Assembly (NCBI GenBank): GCA_025355705.1
Contig: JANXZD010000126.1
Span: forward strand, 1 to 5,313
Direction: 5' to 3'
DNA length: 5,313 bases
Source of the DNA: Bacteroidota bacterium
GTDB taxonomy: Bacteria; Bacteroidota; Ignavibacteria; UBA10030; UBA8401
Part shown: positions 1 through 5,002 of the stretch, in pieces
How positions within the stretch are numbered: position 1 is the first letter of the stretch
Layout: every line of letters begins with the position of its first letter
The notes under the pieces: model-generated
Databases searched by the model: none
What the model was told of the DNA's origin: nothing
What the model saw: the letters and a program-made list of their open reading frames with translations, nothing else
Position numbers and translations under genes: made by a program

Positions 1-891
1 TCTATTCCCCGCAACGGTTGCACGATTTCGAATTGGTGTTGATCCAAACAGTTCAAGTTGTGTTTTCAATTCCAGAAAATATTTTGCGATAACAGATGAA
101 AGCCGGAACTCTTCAACTGTTGCCGTGCCCGGAACGTGAATCGATTTTTCATCTTCCGTAATGGGAATATGTTTCTGCCATGATGAAATACGTTTCGTTC
201 TTTCTGCATGCATCGAAAAGGCTTTTTGCACATAAAGGTCAGTACCGCCGGAAACAATAGTCATATGCTCTTCATCAATATGAACATCCACCAACGGTGA
301 AATATTTATTGCTTCAAGCCGCGCCGGAATAGACAAAAAATAATCGGGAAGGATTTTTTGTTTAATGAGATCAGTCAGCGGTGTTCCATTCGTCTGCGGA
401 TTTTGTTTCAATCCGTCAACAATATGATGAATGGCTTTTTTGATCGGCAGATGTCCGGTGCATCGGCAAATATTTCCATCGACCGAATGAATTGCTTCCG
501 AAGTTTTCAATTGCTTGTTATTGAGACAATATCCCGTTAACGACATGATGAATCCGGGAGTGCAGAAACCACATTGTGTTCCCCCATCGTCAACAAATGC
601 ATGTTGAATGGGATTAAGTTCTTTTGGCTGATTGATACCTTCTATCGTAACAATATGTTTGCCGTGAGCATCACCCAGCGGCATCAAACATGAGTTGATT
701 GATTTGTAGACAACATCATTTTCATGCAGTTCGCCTACCAGAATCGTACACGCTCCGCAATCCCCTTCCCGACAGCCTTCTTTTGTTCCCATGAGATGTT
801 CATGTTGTCGGAGAAAATCAAGCACAGCAATAGCGGGATTAGCAAGAACTTCAATCGCTTTATTGTTGATGATGCATTCCAGTATATTCAT
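1..891 (-). CDS. xdhA: Xanthine dehydrogenase small subunit, 2Fe-2S/FAD (partial, C-terminus outside window)
   Basis: This frame is open from an ATG at 891 to the window edge (297 codons seen), so the C-terminal part of the FAD domain lies outside. Residues 1-80 form a plant-type ferredoxin domain with the first cluster cysteines C40, C45, C48 (GCREGDCGACT) and C68. Residues 85-160 are the helical 2Fe-2S domain with QCGFCTPG (C107, C110) and the ICRCTG motif (C142, C144). From about residue 180 a FAD_binding_5 domain begins, with the FAD-contact motif GGTDL (215-219) and IRNRATVAGN (287-296). In this family the subunit carries electrons from the molybdopterin site to FAD and NAD while purines are hydroxylated in the cytoplasm. 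The 2Fe-2S/FAD fusion matches bacterial XdhA (usually about 470-500 residues) rather than split three-subunit enzymes. The start fits the family's N-terminus, although the upstream Shine-Dalgarno (GAAAGAG) is weak. The gene lies 53 bases after the MocA-like gene, and the molybdenum subunit would be expected next. The exact substrate is inferred. Confidence 0.92.
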   Translation of the reverse strand, partial: MNILECIINNKAIEVLANPAIAVLDFLRQHEHLMGTKEGCREGDCGACTILVGELHENDVVYKSINSCLMPLGDAHGKHIVTIEGINQPKELNPIQHAFVDDGGTQCGFCTPGFIMSLTGYCLNNKQLKTSEAIHSVDGNICRCTGHLPIKKAIHHIVDGLKQNPQTNGTPLTDLIKQKILPDYFLSIPARLEAINISPLVDVHIDEEHMTIVSGGTDLYVQKAFSMHAERTKRISSWQKHIPITEDEKSIHVPGTATVEEFRLSSVIAKYFLELKTQLELFGSTPIRNRATVAGNR

Positions 892-944
892 AGAACAAAG
901 ATACTCTTTCAAAATTGCATTTACAAAAAGTCTATGGTGATCAA

Positions 945-1544
945 TTATTCACTAAAATAATGATCAACATATTTTTGGTAGTCCGCCGGTGTATCGATGT
1001 TAATAAGGATTCCTTCTTCTTCGGTTGGAACTTCACTGATATCATTTCTATGAGCACGGACAACTTCTCTCAATCCAACATTGAGTGAGGCATTTTTTAT
1101 TTCTGTAAATAATTCCGCCGAAATAATAATCGGATGTCCTCGTCTCCCCTTATATATTGGACTTACAATTTTTTTATTTGTTTCTCGAAACGATTCAAGT
1201 AATTTTTGAATAAGCGTTTGTGATATCAGTGGATGATCGACTGGCCAAATCAAAATTCCTTTACAGTCAATCTCGTTGACCACATTCACTCCCGCTATAA
1301 TTGAAGATAGCTGCCCTCGTTCCCATTCTTCATTGATAATTATATTCCCTGTGAATGATGAAAGTGTTTTCTGTATTTCATTCGGTTCACATCCAAGCAC
1401 CACAATATTGTTTGTGATACCCGCAGATTCAACTGTATCTATAATATGCTGCAGAAACGTCTTTTCCCTGATCTTGAGTAATGCTTTCGGTTTTCCCATT
1501 CTTCGGGAAGAACCCGCAGAAAGTATGATTGCAGCTATTTTCAT
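945..1544 (-). CDS. mocA: MobA/MocA-like molybdenum cofactor nucleotidyltransferase
   Basis: The 199-residue protein has a Rossmann-like GT-A nucleotidyltransferase fold. The N-terminal nucleotide-binding signature LSAGSSRRMGKPKALL (residues 8-23) is the LxxGxSxRMGxxK loop. The Mg-binding aspartate is in WPVDHPLIS (D103), and RGHPII (135-140) and NIDTPADY (182-189) are the family's further conserved blocks. MocA transfers CMP from CTP to molybdopterin, giving the cytosine dinucleotide cofactor used by xanthine-dehydrogenase-type hydroxylases. The position just upstream of xdhA supports that role. E. coli YgfJ (MocA) sits in the equivalent cluster. CTP versus GTP preference cannot be read safely here. 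The ATG at 1544 was chosen because family members begin MKIAAIILxAG. A GTG 15 bases upstream (1559) is in frame and would add five residues, but it has no clear ribosome binding site. Confidence 0.87.
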   Translation of the reverse strand: MKIAAIILSAGSSRRMGKPKALLKIREKTFLQHIIDTVESAGITNNIVVLGCEPNEIQKTLSSFTGNIIINEEWERGQLSSIIAGVNVVNEIDCKGILIWPVDHPLISQTLIQKLLESFRETNKKIVSPIYKGRRGHPIIISAELFTEIKNASLNVGLREVVRAHRNDISEVPTEEEGILINIDTPADYQKYVDHYFSE

Positions 1545-1555
1545 ATTCCTAATAA

Positions 1556-1561
1556 CCACCT
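1556..1561 (-). promoter_or_regulatory. Candidate ribosome binding site for the MocA-like gene
   Basis: Read on the minus strand, AGGTGG lies 11 bases before the ATG at 1544. It overlaps the alternative GTG at 1559, which cannot itself use it, so its presence favours the ATG. The spacing is rather long. A second, shorter AGGA sits too close to the ATG to be convincing. Confidence 0.35.
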
Positions 1562-1601
1562 ATAACTCAGAAACGGAATTAATCTTTACTTGTAATATTT
1601 T

Positions 1602-1619
1602 ATCCGTGTTTTTTCCGTT
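1602..1619 (-). repeat. Degenerate fragment of the interspersed repeat
   Basis: On the minus strand this reads AACGGAAAAAACACGGAT. It matches 15 of 18 bases of the repeat segment at 2886-2903 (CACGGAAAAAACGCTGAT). The fragment lies in the 91-base ygeY to mocA gap, which otherwise shows no structure. The leading AACCGC box is not recognisable, so it is either an eroded copy or a chance match centred on the A-run. Confidence 0.35.
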
Positions 1620-1635
1620 CAATCGATGGTTAATT

Positions 1636-2835
1636 TTATTTTAATTCATTTAAATATGTTTTCGGGAATGCTGCATACCATGCTGCAGCTTTCACTAATT
1701 GTTCGACAAGAATATGTTCTGTAGCCATGTGCGCATAAATTTCATTTCCCGGACCAAAGCCGATACATTTAATTCCATGCATTCCCATCACCGCAACTCC
1801 GTTCGTACTGAACACCCAACGGCTGACAACAGGTTTTTCTCCGAACAAACCTTCAAACGCTTTCACACCGGTATTGAGAACCGGATCGTTTTCCGGTAAC
1901 AGCCATGTCGGAAAATATTTTTGTGTCGGATAGGTAAGACCTTTCCAACTCGGCACTGCATAATCAAGCACAACAACTTCTGCACCCGCAATTTTTACGC
2001 TCGGAAGATCTTGAATTTCTTTTACTGTAGATTCAAGTGTATCAGTCGCGGCAAGGCGACGATCTAAATGAATTGTTGCAGAATCAGCAACCGCGCAAAG
2101 CGAAGGAGATGTGGAACGGAATTCAGCGATCGTTACCGTTCCTTTCCCCAGGAATGGTTCGCCGCCAAGACGTTCATTCAATTTTTCGATGTCTTGAACG
2201 ATGGGAGCCATTTTATACACCGCGTTCACGCCACGTTCAGGCGCAGAACCGTGACACGAAATTCCTTTCGTTCGTACTTCTATTTCCATTCGTCCGCGGT
2301 GACCGCGATAGACAGCAAGATTTGTCGGCTCTGTGATCACAACAACTTCAGGGCGGATTTTATCCTCTTTAATAATATATTGCCAGCACAAACCATCGCA
2401 ATCTTCTTCCTGAACACTTCCAACAACATACAATGTATAATCATCTTCAAGACCGAGGTCTTTGATAATTTTCCCGCCGTAAATGATCGAGGCAAGTGCC
2501 CCTTTCATATCGCATGCGCCTCGTCCATAAATGATACCGTCTTTTTCATCACCTTTGAACGGATCAACTTTCCAATTTTCAGGATTGCCGACATCGACCG
2601 TATCAACATGCGCGTCGAATGCAATCACATGCTTTCCGTGACCAATGCGACCAATAATGTTTCCCATTGGATCAATCGTGATCTCATCGAATTTACATTT
2701 TTCCATTTCCTGTTTTACGCGCGCAATAACATTTCCTTCTTGCGAACTGAGCGACTTAATTGCGATCAATTCACGAAGAAATCCTGCTACCGCTCGTTCA
2801 TTCTTTTTTGCTTCTGAATAAATTTTTTGTAACAT
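1636..2835 (-). CDS. ygeY: YgeY-type M20 family metallohydrolase
   Basis: This is a 399-residue cytosolic M20 peptidase-family hydrolase, close to the usual length for YgeY (about 400). The di-zinc site can be read: H76 and D78 in DAHVDTV, the bridging D109 in GACDMKG, the catalytic E143 and the metal ligand E144 in VQEED, E169 in ITEP, and H369 in IYAHMATE. The inserted dimerisation/lid domain spans roughly residues 180-290 and includes GISCHGSAPE with H195, which in the family reaches into the partner's active site. YgeY proteins are the 'selenium metabolism hydrolase' family; their native substrate is not firmly established, but amide or ureido bond hydrolysis in purine breakdown is likely. 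ArgE/DapE-like deacylases are the nearest alternatives. The neighbouring YgeW, PLP-enzyme, MocA-like and XdhA genes make the YgeY assignment much stronger than sequence alone. Confidence 0.94.
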   Translation of the reverse strand: MLQKIYSEAKKNERAVAGFLRELIAIKSLSSQEGNVIARVKQEMEKCKFDEITIDPMGNIIGRIGHGKHVIAFDAHVDTVDVGNPENWKVDPFKGDEKDGIIYGRGACDMKGALASIIYGGKIIKDLGLEDDYTLYVVGSVQEEDCDGLCWQYIIKEDKIRPEVVVITEPTNLAVYRGHRGRMEIEVRTKGISCHGSAPERGVNAVYKMAPIVQDIEKLNERLGGEPFLGKGTVTIAEFRSTSPSLCAVADSATIHLDRRLAATDTLESTVKEIQDLPSVKIAGAEVVVLDYAVPSWKGLTYPTQKYFPTWLLPENDPVLNTGVKAFEGLFGEKPVVSRWVFSTNGVAVMGMHGIKCIGFGPGNEIYAHMATEHILVEQLVKAAAWYAAFPKTYLNELK

Positions 2836-2843
2836 GATTTTAG

Positions 2844-2848
2844 TCCTT
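2844..2848 (-). promoter_or_regulatory. Ribosome binding site of ygeY
   Basis: The minus strand reads AAGGA, within AAAAGGACT, 8 bases before the ATG at 2835. This is normal Shine-Dalgarno spacing and supports that start. It means ygeY can be translated independently despite the 172-base gap after the PLP-enzyme gene. Confidence 0.65.
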
Positions 2849-2873
2849 TTGTTTTGTGTAAAAATATTTTTTC

Positions 2874-2957
2874 AACCGCAGATTACACGGAAAAAACGCT
2901 GATGTTCACAGATCAAATTCATAAACTTATCAGTGTAGATCTGTGTTGTTTCAGCGT
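2874..2957. repeat. Interspersed repeat copy A with imperfect inverted arms
   Basis: The plus strand at 2874-2896 reads AACCGCAGATTACACGG followed by six A. It matches 19 of 23 bases of the copies at 4974-4996 (minus strand) and 4477-4499 (plus strand). It is followed by ACGCTGA (2896-2902) and CACAGATC (2907-2914), whose exact reverse complements are TCAGCGT (2951-2957) and GATCTGTG (2938-2945). The unit is therefore a two-part stem around a 23-base loop. Nothing in it looks coding. Confidence 0.7.
2891..2957 (-). terminator. Terminator-like hairpin with U-tract between the PLP-enzyme gene and ygeY
   Basis: Transcribed on the minus strand, ACGCTGA, a 5-base side loop and CACAGATC pair with GATCTGTG, a 4-base side loop and TCAGCGT. 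The stem has 7 plus 8 base pairs around a 23-base loop. The distal arm runs directly into six U (2896-2891, sharing one base with the stem). That is the layout of an intrinsic terminator, though the stem is interrupted and only moderately GC-rich. It may be a by-product of the repeat. If functional, it would lower expression of ygeY and the genes after it. Confidence 0.33.
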
Positions 2958-2961
2958 CATC

Positions 2962-2994
2962 CCTGCCTGCCGAAGTGTTCTGCACGTAGGTAGG
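2962..2994. repeat. CCTGCCTGC / GTAGGTAGG hairpin element
   Basis: CCTGCCTGC (2962-2970) faces GTAGGTAGG (2986-2994). As plus-strand RNA they form 9 pairs, two of them G-U. Inside this, after a 4-base bulge, GTG (2975-2977) pairs with CAC (2983-2985) around a 5-base loop. On the minus-strand RNA, the direction of transcription here, the two wobble positions become A-C mismatches. It abuts repeat copy A and resembles short dispersed elements with CCTGCC/GGTAGG arms. It has no U-tract and is unlikely to be a terminator. Confidence 0.5.
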
Positions 2995-3007
2995 CGCGGT
3001 TAATGCT

Positions 3008-4456
3008 TTACATCATTGCGTTGAACTCTTCAATTAATTTATCAAACTGCGCAACTTCATATTCAAACAGTGAACGCCAGTACTCCGGATTCCATTGTTC
3101 ACGCAATTCATCCGATGATTTTCCCTGCTGTTCAACCCATGTGAAATATTTGAGATTATGAATTGCTTTTTTATCGTAGTATGAAAGTTCTTTATAGTAA
3201 TCGATACTTTGATGCATCAATGGAGCGGCATGATCTTTTGCCGCTTCAATAGTTGTATAAACTCCTCGTTCGTGTCGCAATTCTTCAACACGAGAATGAT
3301 ACATATCGGCGCCATCCGTGAAAATTGTCAGCACAACATCATTCGAACTATATTCGAAATATTTTGCGGTTTTAATAGCCGAAAGCATATTTGAGATACT
3401 TGAAATTCCCATTAACTTCAAATTTCCCAATTCAGCGTCGGTCACTCCCTGCGATTTCAAATATTTCTGTCCTTCAACTTCGTTGAACAAACGAAGCACG
3501 CGCATACAATCTTCATCATCAATTGCGGAAACAGTATCTGTATTCCGCACATTATGAACCCACGGAATATGCTTATCACCAATTCCTTCAATGCGATGTT
3601 CGCCAAATCCGTTCATCAAAAGTGTCGGGCATTGAAGCGCTTCGCTTGCAACGATCTTGAGATTCGGGTGAAGTTTTTTGAGATAATCACCCGCGCCAAT
3701 TGTTCCCGCGGAACCGGTGGCAGAAATATACGCTGCGGCATTTCCGTTCTTTACACCAAGCGTTTGAAACGCTTCTTCCAGTGCCGGACCAGTGACGTTG
3801 TAATGCCAGATTGGATTTCCAAATTCTTCAAATTGATTGAAGATAATGTTGAGCGGATCCTTTTTTAGCTCCCAGCATTTGTCATAAATTTCTTTCACGT
3901 TGGATTCTGTTCCGGGAGTTGCAATTACTTCCGCACCAATTTCTTTCAGCCATACAAACCGTTCCTTCGACATTCCTTCAGGAAGAATTGCTATTGGAGT
4001 GCAATCCAATAAACGGCAATCGAACGCACCGCCGCGGCAATAATTGCCTGTTGAAGGCCATACCGCTTTATGCTTTTCAGGATCGAATTCTCCACTTACC
4101 AAACGCGGAACTAAACATCCAAAAGCCGCACCAACTTTATGTGCACCAGTTGGAAAATATTTCCCAACGATACCGATGATTCGTGCATTAACACCGGTGA
4201 TTGCTTTGGGGATTTCAAAATAATTCACTCCGCCGAATCCACCGGTTTTCACATCATTTTTCCACGTAATCCGATATAAATTCAACGGATTCACATCCCA
4301 CAATCCAATTGAGGGAAGTTTTTGTTTTACTGAATCCGGAATTAAATTCGGATTACGCATTTGAGCGAATGTTGGAATGGTAATACCTTGCGCTTTACAA
4401 CGTGCGGCTGTTTTTTTCACAACCGCGTGATCGATCTTTTTTATTATCTTTGACAT
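3008..4456 (-). CDS. PLP-dependent fold-type II enzyme (cysteine synthase/TrpB-like), substrate unknown
   Basis: This is a 482-residue PLP-dependent enzyme. The Schiff-base lysine is K107 in PTGAHKVGAA, close to the TGAHK motif of tryptophan synthase beta. STGN (135-138) matches the substrate/asparagine loop. The glycine-rich phosphate loop is ATGSAGTIGAG (246-256), of cysteine-synthase type, and GISS (350-353) also echoes CysK. An extra N-terminal segment of about 90 residues and a C-terminal tail past 390 make it longer than CysK (about 310) or YgeX (about 400). It occupies the slot that YgeX, diaminopropionate ammonia-lyase, holds in the E. coli cluster, directly before ygeY. A beta-elimination or ammonia-lyase reaction on an amino acid from ring breakdown is a reasonable guess, but the sequence does not look like YgeX and no substrate can be assigned. 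A good Shine-Dalgarno supports the ATG at 4456. Confidence 0.9.
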   Translation of the reverse strand: MSKIIKKIDHAVVKKTAARCKAQGITIPTFAQMRNPNLIPDSVKQKLPSIGLWDVNPLNLYRITWKNDVKTGGFGGVNYFEIPKAITGVNARIIGIVGKYFPTGAHKVGAAFGCLVPRLVSGEFDPEKHKAVWPSTGNYCRGGAFDCRLLDCTPIAILPEGMSKERFVWLKEIGAEVIATPGTESNVKEIYDKCWELKKDPLNIIFNQFEEFGNPIWHYNVTGPALEEAFQTLGVKNGNAAAYISATGSAGTIGAGDYLKKLHPNLKIVASEALQCPTLLMNGFGEHRIEGIGDKHIPWVHNVRNTDTVSAIDDEDCMRVLRLFNEVEGQKYLKSQGVTDAELGNLKLMGISSISNMLSAIKTAKYFEYSSNDVVLTIFTDGADMYHSRVEELRHERGVYTTIEAAKDHAAPLMHQSIDYYKELSYYDKKAIHNLKYFTWVEQQGKSSDELREQWNPEYWRSLFEYEVAQFDKLIEEFNAMM

Positions 4457-4461
4457 TTATT

Positions 4462-4467
4462 CTCCTT
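4462..4467 (-). promoter_or_regulatory. Strong ribosome binding site of the PLP-enzyme gene
   Basis: The minus strand reads AAGGAG followed by AATAA and the ATG at 4456, a near-ideal Shine-Dalgarno with 5-base spacing. It lies about 11 bases after the end of repeat copy B, so the repeat does not cover the site. It fixes the start of the 482-residue protein. Confidence 0.75.
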
Positions 4468-4476
4468 GCTTATATT

Positions 4477-4554
4477 AGCCGCGGATAACACAGAAAAAAC
4501 GCGGATATTCACTGATTAATAGTTTAGTTTAACTTTTTTCCGCTATCCGCGGTT
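4477..4554. repeat. Interspersed repeat copy B: two inverted copies after the GxxExxY gene
   Basis: A plus-strand copy starts at 4477 (AGCCGCGGATAACACAG, then six A, then CGCGGATA). A shorter minus-strand copy runs 4554 to 4534 (AACCGCGGATAGCGG, then six A). Together they form an inverted repeat: CCGCGGATA (4479-4487) pairs perfectly with TATCCGCGG (4544-4552), and GAAAAAA (4493-4499) pairs with TTTTTTC (4534-4540). The TAA stop of the GxxExxY gene (4555-4553) overlaps the first bases of the minus-strand copy, so the gene ends inside the repeat. Confidence 0.72.
4494..4551 (-). terminator. Possible terminator-like alternative fold after the GxxExxY gene
   Basis: On the minus-strand RNA, CGCGGAUA (4551-4544), four bases after the stop codon, can pair with UAUCCGCG (4507-4500), which is followed at once by six U (4499-4494). 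The 36-base loop is large. The same first arm can instead pair with the more distal UAUCCGCGG (4487-4479), and then the U-tract is paired with an A-tract. The sequence shows the two options; whether either acts in the cell is unknown. Confidence 0.27.
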
Positions 4555-4942
4555 AAAATATTTTCCGTTCATTTCCAAATACTCTTCTGAGAAATTGTGG
4601 TCGGTGCCCAAAATTAAAGAGAAGTCCAACTTCAATCTTCGTTGCCTTAAGATAGTTTATCAATTGTGCTTCATGTTCTGGTGCAATTGATTCAGCCGCT
4701 TTCAATTCCAGAATCACAATATCTTCCACAATAATATCGGCGAAATAATCACCAACTTTTTGATTCTCGTAGAATACTTCAATTTTCTTTTGCTGTTCAG
4801 ATTGAAGTCCATTTTTATGAAGTTCGATCAACAAAGCATTCTCATATACCCTCTCGAGAAATCCATGACCGAGAGTATTGTACACTGTATAAAATGCTTT
4901 AATGATTTTCTCCGTAAGTTCTTCGTGAAGAATTTTTTCCAT
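4553..4942 (-). CDS. GxxExxY family protein (PD-(D/E)XK nuclease-like fold)
   Basis: This 129-residue protein has the family's naming motif GFLERVY at residues 27-33 (G27, E30, Y33). Downstream it has a nuclease-like core: D69 in YFADIIVED, then E79 and K81 in LELKA, spaced as in PD-(D/E)XK enzymes. EAQLINYLKAT (91-101) and GLLFNFG (106-112) complete the usual C-terminal part, and the length is typical and complete. No molecular function is established for the family, so nuclease activity is inferred from fold motifs only. There is no signal peptide or membrane segment. It interrupts the ygeW to PLP-enzyme order with 60 bases before it and 96 after, both gaps filled with repeat copies, and its stop codon lies in a repeat. 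Its upstream ribosome site (GAAG) is weak. It is most likely an inserted passenger rather than a pathway enzyme. Confidence 0.9.
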   Translation of the reverse strand: MEKILHEELTEKIIKAFYTVYNTLGHGFLERVYENALLIELHKNGLQSEQQKKIEVFYENQKVGDYFADIIVEDIVILELKAAESIAPEHEAQLINYLKATKIEVGLLFNFGHRPQFLRRVFGNERKIF

Positions 4943-4956
4943 CTTATCTTCAAAAA

Positions 4957-4996
4957 TTATCAGCGGAAATCCATTCTTTCCGCGTTATCAGCGGTT
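4957..4996 (-). repeat. Interspersed repeat copy C before the GxxExxY gene
   Basis: Read on the minus strand, the copy begins AACCGCTGATAACGCGG at 4996, with 19 of 23 bases matching copy A. It contains a second CCGCTGATAA box 28 bases on, so TTATCAGCGG occurs on the plus strand at both 4957-4966 and 4985-4994. It fills most of the 60-base gap between the ygeW stop and the GxxExxY start. It is in the same orientation as the minus-strand copy that begins at the GxxExxY stop codon. Confidence 0.66.
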
Positions 4997-5002
4997 ACTG
5001 AT

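Noticed and set aside
66..257. A 63-codon minus-strand frame inside the xdhA region
   Set aside because: It is out of frame with the long open XdhA frame that carries all cluster cysteines and the FAD motif.
892..944. A regulatory element or repeat in the gap between the MocA-like gene and xdhA
   Set aside because: No inverted repeat, repeat copy or clear signal is visible in these 53 bases.
1276..1644. A 122-codon plus-strand open frame over mocA and the gap after ygeY
   Set aside because: It mirrors the MocA-like coding region, shows no family motif and has no convincing ribosome site.
2068..2817. A 249-codon plus-strand open frame opposite ygeY
   Set aside because: It lies wholly within ygeY, which has a full set of M20 metal-site residues. 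Its translation is rich in Phe, Asn and Arg with no recognisable domain.
2836..2875. A promoter for ygeY in the AT-rich stretch before its ribosome site
   Set aside because: No pair of elements at proper spacing could be matched to either the -35/-10 or the Bacteroidota -33/-7 pattern; AT-richness alone is not evidence.
4477..4996. A CRISPR array based on the recurring GCGGAT boxes
   Set aside because: The copies are imperfect, in both orientations, unevenly spaced and separated by a coding gene; there are no uniform spacers.
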